Shown: positions 1-7,900, counted from the stretch's first letter. The stretch is DNA of 12,835 nucleotides from Geobacter sp. UBA2189 (GCA_002328035.1 DCVL01000012.1:1-12835), one strand, 5' to 3'. Notes: a model not told the origin generated them from the sequence alone. A program made the numbers and translations.

Positions 1-1
1 C

Positions 2-505
2 GGTGGTTTACTGAAAACCAACAATCTAATTCTTTTCGTGCTTCACGGGCTGTGTGATTTTCCTCTCGGTTACCGAGGAGAAAAGCCTCACTGGATAGTT
101 CCATTTGCATATCGTGGATTGAGTTGTGCGATTTCACTTGAGAAATTTGGTGTTCGCCTCTATGTCGCAAAGGACGAGAACACCCATATCAACAAGAATG
201 AACTGTTAGGCAAACTTAAAAAGGCCGTCGAAGCTACCGAGAAACATATTTTAGCAGAAATAGCCGAAGACCAAATCAAGAGCGGGAATATTACGATTGC
301 GAATCAGTTTCACAGACTTGGAAATCAATATATCTACTTCAGAGAGAAAGCTGAGTCAGCATATTCACCTCCAACGCAAGAACCGAATGATGGGAGTGTT
401 GATGGCTTAGCCGAACTGCTCAACCGGAGTTTTCGTGCCAGTGCTGAAGGCGCATTCAATGCCCTAGCAATGGTCAAGTTTAAAAAGGTGGGGAATTTTT
501 GGTAA
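2..505 (+). CDS. Hypothetical protein, 5' end outside the window
   Basis: The reading frame is open from base 2 to the TAA at 503-505 with no stop, so the gene probably begins upstream. The first possible start inside the window is GTG at 38, but it has no Shine-Dalgarno sequence and the frame ahead of it (GGLLKTNNLILF) reads as plausible protein. The visible 167 residues have an aromatic, hydrophobic first third (CDFPLGYRGEKPHWIVPFAYRG), a lysine- and glutamate-rich probable helix in the middle, and a short polar linker with TQEPND. I recognise no domain, signal peptide or membrane segment and assign no function. It converges on the toxin gene across a 28-base gap, and I see no clear terminator between them. 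It is the only + strand gene before the tRNA, so it may belong to a different transcription unit or to another part of the island. Confidence 0.6.
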   Translation, partial: GGLLKTNNLILFVLHGLCDFPLGYRGEKPHWIVPFAYRGLSCAISLEKFGVRLYVAKDENTHINKNELLGKLKKAVEATEKHILAEIAEDQIKSGNITIANQFHRLGNQYIYFREKAESAYSPPTQEPNDGSVDGLAELLNRSFRASAEGAFNALAMVKFKKVGNFW

Positions 506-533
506 TTACTTAATTTAGAAAGTTAAATAACGA

Positions 534-866
534 TTACTCGAAAATTGTGGCCAACTTCGCCAAGACTTCATCCATGATCACCTTCGGCACACTCTCCAGC
601 TTACGGGCACTGCGCGAGAGTAAATCGAGCGCACGAGGCTGATCACATCTGATTACACCTGTTGTCTTTGTTCCTGCTCCAATTAGCGATACAGCAAATC
701 CAGCCGTACGTGCAAAGTTGCCTTCGCTTGTAATTGGCAGAACAATTGGCGTTTTTGTTAGACGATTGAAGGACGACGGAGAAACAACCAGGACGGGGCG
801 TGTCCCCTGCTGTTCATGGCCTGAAGTCGGGTCAAGTGATACCAGATAAATATCGCCGCGATACAT
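534..866 (-). CDS. chpB: ChpB-like mRNA interferase toxin (MazF/PemK family)
   Basis: This is a 110-residue toxin of the CcdB/MazF fold, the usual length for the family. Known members cut single-stranded mRNA at short sequences and are held inactive by a MazE-type antitoxin. Visible signatures are the N-terminal RGDI at residues 3-6, the SGHEQQGTRPVLV segment at 15-27 containing the family's conserved arginine (R23), the PITSEGNFAR segment at 44-53, and GVIRCDQPRALDL at 70-82. The GHEQQG and GNFAR segments resemble E. coli ChpB more than MazF itself. Its start codon shares one base with the antitoxin stop (TAATG at 864-868), so translation is probably coupled and the antitoxin is made first. 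I see no disrupting mutation, so it looks active. Family assignment is firm; the cleavage sequence cannot be read from the protein. Confidence 0.93.
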   Translation of the reverse strand: MYRGDIYLVSLDPTSGHEQQGTRPVLVVSPSSFNRLTKTPIVLPITSEGNFARTAGFAVSLIGAGTKTTGVIRCDQPRALDLLSRSARKLESVPKVIMDEVLAKLATIFE

Positions 867-1123
867 TACAGTAGCTCACTGCCGACTGGCTTGCTATCCA
901 GCCAGATGCGATCTTCTGCACTGACCTCGACCGATGCATCGCATTGAGCCAGTAGTTCGTCCAGGCTGTATCTCGGACGTAGTGTTGGTTCAACCACTAG
1001 GCAGTCATGATCGACGGTCAGACCAACCGTTGCACCTGCGTGTAAGTGCAGAATATCGAGGATTGCCGGCGGCACGGCCAACATGATCGAACCGCCTACT
1101 TTACGAAGGTTTGTTGTATGCAT
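866..1123 (-). CDS. chpS: ChpS-like antitoxin (MazE/SpoVT-AbrB family)
   Basis: This 85-residue antitoxin is paired with the toxin that follows it. Residues about 3-48 form a SpoVT-AbrB swapped-hairpin DNA-binding domain (LRKVGGSIMLAVPPAIL, then the loop LHAGATVGLTVD). Residues 51-85 form the acidic tail that in this family wraps around the toxin. The segment RYSLDELLAQCD at 51-62 is nearly the same as in E. coli ChpS, which supports the ChpB/ChpS subfamily. The ATG at 1121-1123 is preceded by a strong AAGGAGG, and a sigma-70-like promoter with an overlapping palindrome lies just upstream. By analogy with mazEF the antitoxin, alone or with the toxin, would repress this promoter. Other AbrB-type antitoxins look alike in the first half, so the tail is the deciding evidence. 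Confidence 0.92.
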   Translation of the reverse strand: MHTTNLRKVGGSIMLAVPPAILDILHLHAGATVGLTVDHDCLVVEPTLRPRYSLDELLAQCDASVEVSAEDRIWLDSKPVGSELL

Positions 1124-1141
1124 AGTCCACCTCCTTTTAAG

Positions 1142-1180
1142 GTTATACTTAAATATAACTTTTAAAAATCAAAATTGCAA
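1142..1180 (-). promoter_or_regulatory. Candidate promoter and operator of the toxin-antitoxin pair
   Basis: On the minus strand TTGCAA (1175-1180) is followed after 17 bases by TATATT (1152-1157), a good sigma-70-like pair. The -10 box lies inside a palindrome at 1142-1159 with arms GTTATA and TATAAC, matching at 16 of 18 positions. A palindrome over the -10 box is what autoregulation by an AbrB-type antitoxin would need. The Shine-Dalgarno of the antitoxin gene follows at 1131-1138. The elements are read by eye; binding is inferred. Confidence 0.55.
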
Positions 1181-1228
1181 TAAACCTCCTCAACCTGTAG
1201 CGAGGATACCATAAGGCGAAGCAACATA

Positions 1229-1249
1229 GGGTCAGCCCTTGACACGAGA
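1229..1249 (-). repeat. REP-like repeat, left copy
   Basis: The core GGGTCAGCCCTTGAC reads on the + strand and is followed by ACGAGA. It matches the copy at 1562-1582 in inverted orientation at 20 of 21 positions. Read on the minus strand it also encodes the last residues (SRVKG, stop) of the transposase remnant, so repeat and gene tail overlap. Confidence 0.7.
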
Positions 1250-1405
1250 TAAGCTATCTTCAAACCAGTTCATTTCCTTCTTGAGCAAGGTATTCTCTTT
1301 CAAATCTCCCACCAGTTGCTGATACGCCTTAACAACAGCAAAACCACTCACTCCGCCAGGCAGTTCACCTGTCTGACGATTGGATAATACACTGCATTTC
1401 TTCAT
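1232..1405 (-). pseudogene. C-terminal remnant of a REP-associated (Y1/IS200-like) transposase
   Basis: On the minus strand an open frame from an ATG at 1403-1405 to the TGA at 1232-1234 encodes 57 residues. It begins MKKCSVLSNRQTGELPGG, contains GVSGFAVVKAYQQL and ends in SRVKG. The pattern of a G-(I/V)-SG-x-AV-x-KA helix, a lysine-rich stretch (LLKKEM) and a final SRVKG within the REP repeat is what I know from the C-terminal helix-turn-helix tail of RAYT proteins. The Y1 transposase domain with its HUH motif and catalytic tyrosine is missing; an in-frame TAG lies six codons above the ATG. I therefore read it as a 3' remnant, not a functional small gene. The similarity is judged from memory of the family. 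Confidence 0.5.
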
Positions 1406-1561
1406 AATACTTAGATGTGACTACAAAACTGTGGTGCAACGGAAATATTTCTAAAGAACATTATTCAGGCTTTTTTAATTTTAGTCCAACGGGAGTTTGG
1501 CTGGCCTGCAAGCTTTTGGGCTGCTCGAACTTTCTGGTTGGATCATTTGTTTTGCATTTTG

Positions 1562-1582
1562 TCTCGCGTCAAGGGCTGACCC
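1562..1582 (+). repeat. REP-like repeat, right copy
   Basis: This inverted copy of the repeat at 1229-1249 differs at one of 21 positions. It carries the reverse complement of GGGTCAGCCCTTGAC and lies exactly where the coding similarity of the IHF-alpha-like pseudogene stops, so it probably marks the junction that truncated that gene. Confidence 0.7.
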
Positions 1583-1726
1583 CTTTTGGGTTGGAAATTT
1601 TGATGGTCTCGCCTGCCTCCAGCAATTCCTTTATGATGGCAAAGACTTATTCATCATGGCAGCGAAATCCTTCTTGGACAGGCCGGTGGTGATGTAAATC
1701 TTATCTACGATATCTGCTTCAGTCAC
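1569..1726 (-). pseudogene. Frameshifted and truncated IHF-alpha-like gene
   Basis: From GTG at 1724-1726 the frame reads VTEADIVDKIYITTGLSKKD, then FAAMMNK, and runs into a TAA. Shifting the frame at about 1645-1648 restores VFAIIKELLEAGETIKISN. Joined, the two parts align without a gap to the first half of integration host factor alpha: the TKADI start, GLSKK, and the VFEIIKETLEKGEKIKIS stretch before the conserved GFGNF. One base has been lost, and the DNA-binding arm and C-terminus are replaced by the REP repeat (frame ends PKGVSP, stop). The GTG has an AGGAG about seven bases upstream and overlaps the stop of the nucleotidyltransferase gene as GTGA, so it was once the translationally coupled last gene of that operon. 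The encoded product is surely inactive. HU is possible, but GLSKK and the IIKE-type helix favour IHF-alpha. Confidence 0.75.
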
Positions 1727-2922
1727 GGTCTGCTCCTGTACTGTTTAACTCGTTTCTGCTGGACAAGGTCTGCGCGATGTTCAGCCGGCATAGACATAAG
1801 CCAGCTCAAGTCAATACCGAGCTGTTCACTATTCATAGCTGCCAGGGTGAGCGCCTTATACCAGTCTGCAGGGGTGCTGTTGCCTGGCTTGTCCGCAGCA
1901 GATACTATCGGCAGGATCTCCGCAATGCCAGCTTTTTGTGCCTGTCCGGCAATACGCAGTTTTGTACTGTCCCGCAGTTCATCCCACTTGTTCAGATGGG
2001 TATGCAGACGACTAGTCCAAGCTAAAGCCTTACCCCAGCTTGTGGGCAGGCAGAGTCGTCTGCACATCTCAAGCGCCGGAGTGAAACCGGACTCTTCATG
2101 CTTGTGGTGTTTTGGGTATAGTGCCGGATCAGTGGATAGTTTGCCAATATCATGAAAGAAGGCGCAGAAACGGGTCAGCGGATCGGTGGTTATAGTAGAG
2201 GCTCGTTGCAGCACCTGTATGCTGTGGGTCAGCAGGTTTCCTTCAGGGTGATGAGCCAGGGGACCAGCAGGGATATCCGGCATCCTGAATAGCTCTGGCA
2301 GCCAGTGCCTGCCGACCTTGCATTCAAGCATCCGCTCAAAGAACCTCTCAGGCTCCTTGGTAGATAACGCCTTGACCATCCCACGGCTGAACCGTTCTAT
2401 TGGCAGCGCTACAAGCGTATCAGTCCACTCCTGCTGGCGAATTAACGCTTCTGTCTCTGCTGTCATCCGCCAGCCGTCAGACTCAAAGCGAAGGGCGCGA
2501 AATATCCGTAACGGATCATCCTGAAAAGTCCTGCCTGAACAGGCCCGCAGTAAACCGGTCTTCAGATCGTATGTACCCTCCAGCGGATCGTGCATCTGCC
2601 CAGCAAGGCTGATTGCTATGGCGTTGATGGTAAAATCACGCCTTCGCAAATCGTCATCAAGCAGGGTACTATCGTCAAGCTGAACCACTTCGACTTTGCC
2701 AAGCGGATCAACGAAACGAAACCAGATCGGAGCGGTGGTTTTACCGGTAACCAGATGAAAACCGCATGACTTCAGCAGCTCATAAGGTACGGCGGCTATC
2801 AGGTCATAATCTTGGCCTTGCCGCTGTAGCAGATAGTCACGGATGGTACCACCGACCAGGAAAGTACGTTCATGACAGTCATAAGGGAAGATCCGTTGAA
2901 AAGGGGACAGAAGTTCGTTCAT
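1723..2922 (-). CDS. CCA-adding-type tRNA nucleotidyltransferase / poly(A) polymerase-like protein with HD motif
   Basis: This 399-residue protein belongs to the class II tRNA nucleotidyltransferase / poly(A) polymerase superfamily, which adds CCA or A residues to RNA 3' ends. The polymerase-beta head shows FLVGGTIRDYLL (21-32) and the metal-binding pair D38 and D40 in GQDYDLI. It continues with RRRDFTINAIA (93-103), DPLEGTYDLKTG (112-123) and the neck motif QDDPLRIFRALRF (134-146). An HD phosphohydrolase-like region follows: THS at 232-234 and HDIGK at 257-261. Length and order match E. coli Cca (412 residues). Its ATG overlaps the previous gene's stop (ATGA, 2919-2922), and its own stop overlaps the IHF-like GTG. 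It may be the cell's only CCA enzyme, but its coupling to an RlaP-type gene suggests a specialised RNA-repair paralogue. I leave the symbol empty for that reason. Confidence 0.88.
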   Translation of the reverse strand: MNELLSPFQRIFPYDCHERTFLVGGTIRDYLLQRQGQDYDLIAAVPYELLKSCGFHLVTGKTTAPIWFRFVDPLGKVEVVQLDDSTLLDDDLRRRDFTINAIAISLAGQMHDPLEGTYDLKTGLLRACSGRTFQDDPLRIFRALRFESDGWRMTAETEALIRQQEWTDTLVALPIERFSRGMVKALSTKEPERFFERMLECKVGRHWLPELFRMPDIPAGPLAHHPEGNLLTHSIQVLQRASTITTDPLTRFCAFFHDIGKLSTDPALYPKHHKHEESGFTPALEMCRRLCLPTSWGKALAWTSRLHTHLNKWDELRDSTKLRIAGQAQKAGIAEILPIVSAADKPGNSTPADWYKALTLAAMNSEQLGIDLSWLMSMPAEHRADLVQQKRVKQYRSRP

Positions 2923-3692
2923 ACAGAATTCCAGACGGTTTTAATCATGTCTCGAAACAGCTTGTCAAGCGGTTCAACCGGGAGGGTTGTGACTGGTAAA
3001 CTATCGGCAATTTCCAGATAATGTTGCAATTGCTCTTCGATAAACTGATGCACAAGAGGGATACGCGGTTCCTGGTCCATTTCAATACCGGCAGTTTTGC
3101 GGGTCATCAGTGCATCTATCGCTGCAACCAGTTCTTCCGAAAGACCGGCATCAGCATACAGACGGCAAAACTCCGTGGGCGGCATTGTGTTATGTTTCTC
3201 AATCCACAGGCAAGCCAACACCGGGCGCAGGGAATAGAAATACTTCTTCAGCTTTACCGTATCACCTGAAAGGTAACGTTTCAGATTGTTGCGGGCAGAA
3301 TGCAGATAGTGGTGCATACAGCTTCGTGGTGAAAAACCGGCATCAACGAGGCCGCGCAACTTATCGGCGAAACCGTAGCGATCCAGATAGACAATCGGAG
3401 AACCCAGCCATTCCAGCAACGGAGGTTTGGATTTGCGGAATAGCCCAAGAGCCTTGCGCAGTTCCCAGCCACTGACATCAAGATCTCCGGTAATGGGACA
3501 TTCAATCACGTCACGCTTGTCACTGATTGAAAGATACCACTCAAGTGGATGGATGTAGATAAAGCGAACATCATAATCACTATCCTGTGAGGCAAAACCC
3601 CAGGCACGGCTGCCAGATTCTACCGCGTACAGGATGCGGACATTCTGTTCCTGTTCAATGAGAGAAAGGTTTTCAAGGATTGTATCGGTCAT
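2919..3692 (-). CDS. RlaP/YcgL-type nucleotidyltransferase, predicted RNA repair
   Basis: This 257-residue protein has the minimal nucleotidyltransferase signature AVESGSRAWGFASQDSDYDV (residues 23-42): a GSRAWG loop and metal-binding aspartates D39 and D41. The rest (DVSGWELRKALGLFRKSKPP, about 72-91, and a helical C-terminal half with RNNLKRYLSG and KKYFYSLRP) fits the YcgL / RlaP group (COG3541, Pfam RlaP). That group was named for its association with RNA ligases and is predicted to act on broken RNA ends. No biochemical activity can be read from the sequence. It is the first gene of a coupled run with the CCA-type enzyme downstream (ATGA overlap). A 173-base gap separates it from the YhcG gene upstream, with no convincing promoter, so it could be read through from the restriction genes. 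Its Shine-Dalgarno is unusually far from the ATG, with a small hairpin between. No ligase is encoded in the window. Confidence 0.82.
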   Translation of the reverse strand: MTDTILENLSLIEQEQNVRILYAVESGSRAWGFASQDSDYDVRFIYIHPLEWYLSISDKRDVIECPITGDLDVSGWELRKALGLFRKSKPPLLEWLGSPIVYLDRYGFADKLRGLVDAGFSPRSCMHHYLHSARNNLKRYLSGDTVKLKKYFYSLRPVLACLWIEKHNTMPPTEFCRLYADAGLSEELVAAIDALMTRKTAGIEMDQEPRIPLVHQFIEEQLQHYLEIADSLPVTTLPVEPLDKLFRDMIKTVWNSV

Positions 3693-3711
3693 AGCAGCTT
3701 ACTGCTCCTTT
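3693..3711 (-). promoter_or_regulatory. Unusual ribosome binding site of the RlaP-type gene, with a hairpin in the spacer
   Basis: On the minus strand AAAGGAG is followed by 12 bases before the ATG, longer than the usual 5-9. The spacer and the last two bases of the Shine-Dalgarno form AGCAG-TAAG-CTGCT (3693-3706), a perfect five-base-pair hairpin. It could shorten the effective distance or mask the site. No other in-frame ATG lies near; the next methionine is residue 126. Confidence 0.4.
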
Positions 3712-3865
3712 ATTACCACTGGCAGTTTAGTAAAAATAGCGGTCAGTTAGTGGCTGTTCCTGAAAGCTATTGATCATGCAAGAAAACCCTGCCGTCTATC
3801 TGTCCGACCAGGATTTGCAAGCTAGCACATGGGATTGTAGCCGTGGGAACTTCTCCTCTTTTAAG

Positions 3866-4924
3866 TTATGATGCCTCTTCCGCCAGTCCTCGTTCCAGCT
3901 CCAGGGCCTGACGTTCACGGTGCAGTTCAGTAGCCAGTTCTTGCTCGGTTGGCAAGTACAGCTTGTACCGTGAAGCAAATATCTGGTTGTTACCTTCCGG
4001 CAGGGTAAAGCGTACCACCGCCTCGCTTTTTGTATCACACAGCAGAATGCCGATAGGCGGGTTATCCCCTTCGTTCATCAGTTCACGGGTATAGTAGTTG
4101 ACGTACATCTGCATCTGGCCGATATCCTGATGCATCAGCTCGCCGGTCTTCAGGTCAATCAGCACAAAGCATTTCAGGATGTAGTTGTAAAACACCAGAT
4201 CAATGAAGAAATGGCGGCCATCCAGGGTAATCCGGCGCTGGCGGGCCACAAAGGAAAAGCCTTTGCCCAGCTCTAGCAGAAACTGTTGCAGTTTGTCTAT
4301 CAACGCCCCTTCCAACTCTTTTTCCAGCAGACGCCGTTCTTGCGGCAGTCCCAGAAACTCCAGAATATAGGGGTCTTTCACCATGTCGGAAGCGGTCTTT
4401 AGCACCTGACCATCGCGGGCAAGCTCTTTGATACCTTCCGTATCGCGGGAAAGAGCCAGCCGTTCATACAGCATACTGTTCATCTGCCGTTCCAGCTCAC
4501 GGGTAGACCAGTTGTTGGTGGCACTTTCTATTTCGTAAAAAGAGCGTTTCTGCGGGTCATCGTGGCGCATCAGCAGGCGGTAATGGGTCCAGGACAATTG
4601 GCTACGCAGTGCGTCGCCAATTGGATACGCCAAGTAAAACTGCCGCATGTTCTTAAGGTTGGAATAATCAAAACCTTTGCCATACCTGGCAGTAAGTTCA
4701 CGGGAAAGGTTCTTCAAAAGACACTCTCCGTACCCCGCCCGTTTTTCTCCCTGCTGCTCATCCTCTACGATCTCGCGGCCAATCTCCCAGTAGGCCCGCA
4801 CCATTTCAGTATCAACCACGGTACGGACACGGCTGCGGGCGGTTTCGATGATGGAGGAGATGCGACCGGTAAGTTGGATGGTGTCAGGTTGTATATCTGT
4901 GGACATGGTTACGTTCATGCTCAT
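3866..4924 (-). CDS. YhcG-type PD-(D/E)XK nuclease (DUF1016)
   Basis: This 352-residue protein has the YhcG two-domain layout. Residues about 18-150 are the DUF1016 N-terminal helical domain (AYWEIGREIVEDEQQGEKRA, YGKGFDYSNLKNMRQFYLAY, SWTHYRLLMR). Residues about 175-330 are the nuclease domain (KDPYILEFLGL, LEKELEGALI, FVARQRRI). Catalytic candidates are E205 or a neighbour, D242 in FFIDLVFY, D257 and K259 in LIDLKTGEL, and Q270 in DIGQMQMYVNYY. The D-x-K form is normal for this family. Its ATG overlaps the stop of the methyltransferase-nuclease gene (ATGA, 4921-4924), so the two are translated together and probably act together. YhcG proteins recur in defence islands near restriction genes, but their exact substrate is not established. 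The C-terminal tail is rich in glutamate and arginine. No sign of decay is visible. Confidence 0.9.
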   Translation of the reverse strand: MSMNVTMSTDIQPDTIQLTGRISSIIETARSRVRTVVDTEMVRAYWEIGREIVEDEQQGEKRAGYGECLLKNLSRELTARYGKGFDYSNLKNMRQFYLAYPIGDALRSQLSWTHYRLLMRHDDPQKRSFYEIESATNNWSTRELERQMNSMLYERLALSRDTEGIKELARDGQVLKTASDMVKDPYILEFLGLPQERRLLEKELEGALIDKLQQFLLELGKGFSFVARQRRITLDGRHFFIDLVFYNYILKCFVLIDLKTGELMHQDIGQMQMYVNYYTRELMNEGDNPPIGILLCDTKSEAVVRFTLPEGNNQIFASRYKLYLPTEQELATELHRERQALELERGLAEEAS

Positions 4925-7900
4925 GCCGTACCCTCCACCAAAACAATTTCTTCAGGCGTTAAGCCGTAGAGTGTGTAAATGAGGCAGTCAATCTGCTTTT
5001 CAAGGTCGGCAGTATTGGATTTTGGATCGACCTTTTTGGCGGCAAGGATTTGGTCAACAAGTTCAGTGATAGTTTTTTGCTGTTCTGGTGTAATTGTTTT
5101 GGGGATCGGAATCTGACCGAAATATTTGAAGATCAACTGAAAACCGTTTTGTATCGCAGTGCAATAACTCGAAATCAGAAACCACCCCATACGGGAGTTA
5201 AGTATGGCAAAGAGAGTTTTATCTGCCTTTGGTATTATCCACATGGAGTCATTACAGAACCGGCCTTGTTCATCATAGATAAAGCATGGCTTGACTTGAA
5301 ACTTTTGATACATGATTTTGGGCTTGGCAAAAGCGTGGTAATAATCACACGCTCGAATTTCCCACCAATAATCACCCTTGTCAGTACGTTTCTCAGCTCG
5401 TTCCTGAAAAGGTTTCAACCATGCGTATATTCCCGGAAAGGTTTCTTGCAACCAAGCTTCTGGTTCGCTCTCTCTGCGTCTGGTGTTGGTAATGCCCTTA
5501 GGGAGAAAAATGAGATATTTGTCAACCGTGGGTGTTCCATAAGGTTTAATATTTCTACCAAGTAAGAATGGACGTAAAATTTCAGCATGGTTTTCATGTT
5601 CAGCAATCAGGCTATTGCATGTCACCGCATCAATAACAAAGGCTTCCGTCAAGCCGGTTTTAATGCCGTAATACGCTTCATCTTCGATATATCCGGCAAG
5701 ATTAGCGTGGGTTTCCTTCAGGCGATTTAGAATCTGAAGACGGTTGCTACCTGTAAGTGTCCATGAATCATCTGAAAGCATTGTGGCAGCAACTTCAAAG
5801 CGATTTTCATAAATATAGCTGGAGAAATTTTGCTGAACATCAAGAGTGGAAATTTCAGTTGCCCAAAAACTCGCTTTGGCATCTGCGTTCCGTGCTTGAA
5901 CAATGCATGGATATGTTGTCGCTTCGTCAAATACCTGTAAATCACCAAAATCATCAATCTGGATTAGCTGATTTTTCTTGAAAAAAGTACGCAGTCCAAG
6001 GCCATAAGCAGCTTTCATCCATTTGTTGGGCATAATATAGCTAAAATATCCACCGTCCCCCATCAAGTCAAAAGCACGTTCCACAAAGAAAACATAAAGG
6101 TCCGCTGTTCCAGAATAGGTTATGTAATTATCCTTCAAGTGTGGCTTGGATGTACCCAATTCCTCCTGCCGGATATACGGCGGATTGCCGATTACCACAT
6201 CAAACCCGGTAAAATGACCGTCTTCATCCAGTACCTCAGGAAACTCAAAACGCCATTCAAAAGCATTGGCATAGACGGTTTGCTGCCGGGCATCGATCTT
6301 TTCCTCAAGTTCTGCGGCACGTTGATGCAGTTTCTCCCGTTTTTGATGCCCCACCTCATCAAAAGCAAATATCGCCTGGGCCAGCTCGTTTTTCACATTC
6401 ATCAGCTCTTTCATGTAAAAATCGCTGGGCAGCGAGAATTTGCGCCATTGTTCTTTAAGCACCTCAATATCACGTCTGAGAACACTTTTGTTGCTTGGCC
6501 CTTTTTCGCCAAGTTTGTAAAACCAGACCTTCTCCTTGTACTGCTTGGTCAGTTCCTTGAACCGACGGCGTTCTACCGGAGCATAGTGCGCCAGTCCGCT
6601 GCTGTCGTCATTGAGTGAAAAGCGGCTGATCAATGAATTGCCGCATTTGATGTTAATGTCAATATTGGGGAGGGTTTCAAGCCTGTCTTCATCCCGATAA
6701 TAGGCGTTCTTAAGCAGTTCAATCCAAAGACGCAGACGGCAGATGGCAACCGACTTGGGGTTGATATCCACACCAAACAGGCAGTTTTCTATGATGGTTT
6801 CTTTCTCGTGAAAGAGTGTTTCCTGAAGGCAATGCAGATCTTCAATGGGGCGTCCGTTTTTATTGAGCCGATACCTGAAAAGCTGATCATCTTCCGTACT
6901 GATGATTACCAGCTCATCGTTTTCAACCGCTATCCGATAGCCCTTGATTCTGTCGCCGTTGTTTCGATAGCTGAGAATGCGAAGTTCATATTTTATGACA
7001 ATAAGCTCATTTAAGGCGGAAACCAGAAAGTGGCCAGAACCGACTGCCGGATCACAGACTCTGAGGCTGTTGACAACCTCATTAGCCAGTTTACGAACGT
7101 CACGATCCGATGCGTCAAGCTGGTCTTTCAGGTCATCAAAATCTTTCAGTTTCTGCATACCCGGCAAGCAAGAAGATGTACGAAATTTCTCAACCACGGC
7201 CCGTCGTATCGCTTCACGGCTCATGTACATGGTTATGTAACCGGGCGTGTAGAATGAACCGTCCCGATACCCATTGATCTTTTCAAAAATAAGGCCGAGT
7301 ACCGAGGCATTGATGATGGTCTTAGACACATCTTTGACCAACGCCTTGCCTTCACTGGCAAAGTCATACGAGTCAAGAAAATCAAACAAGTAAAAGAGGG
7401 TGTTGTCTACGCCGCTGCGTCGTTTACCCGCTTCATTTTTCAATACGGTTGCTGGAAACAACGGCAAGGTTAGGCGATGCTTGAGGCTGGATATTTGCAA
7501 GGCGCAACGTTCAAGCTGGCTTACCTCGAACAATGAACTGTTGAGATACGGTATGTTCCCAAATTTGTTTTTTATGTCGTTGGTGCGCTCGCTTTCCTGG
7601 CGGGCCAATACCTCAAAGAACAGTTCTTGCAAATCGTCAAAATCCTTGATCCGTTCCTTGTTGAGAAAGACAAATCTGGTATCTCCCTGATGCCAGGCAA
7701 TTAAACGGCCTTCCAGTAATTTAAGAAACAGAATCCGGTTAAGCCATGTGATACAAAGTTCCAAGGCCGCGCTGAAATATTGTTCCTCTTCGTCGCTGCC
7801 ATATTCCTGAAGATTTTTTATCCCTTCCAGCCCCTGCTGCACCTTCAGAAGATTGATGGTATTTTCCAGTAACGAGCCTTCGTTGCGCCGTTCCGGGGCT

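Larger units (their letters stand above)
1228..1583. mobile_element. Decayed REP/RAYT element with inverted ends
   Basis: A stretch of about 355 bases is bounded by two inverted copies of a 21-base repeat (1229-1249 and 1562-1582) and holds the C-terminal part of a probable REP-associated transposase reading out through the left copy. It separates the toxin-antitoxin unit from the RNA-repair-like genes and coincides with the point where the IHF-alpha-like gene loses its similarity. The transposase domain itself is absent, so the element cannot move on its own. Bases 1406-1561 hold nothing I recognise. No target-site duplication is obvious at the edges. Calling it one inserted unit is an inference; it may be the remains of separate events. 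Confidence 0.45.

Noticed and set aside
1417..1692. Plus-strand open frame of 91 codons in the gap between the antitoxin and the nucleotidyltransferase gene
   Set aside because: It runs across the right REP-like copy and antisense to the IHF-alpha-like remnant, has no ribosome binding site and resembles no family I know.
3777..3794. Possible sigma-54 promoter upstream of the RlaP-type gene (GGC and TTGCA on the minus strand), tempting because some RNA-repair operons use sigma-54
   Set aside because: The distance between the GG and GC doublets is 12 bases instead of 10, and no activator gene is nearby.
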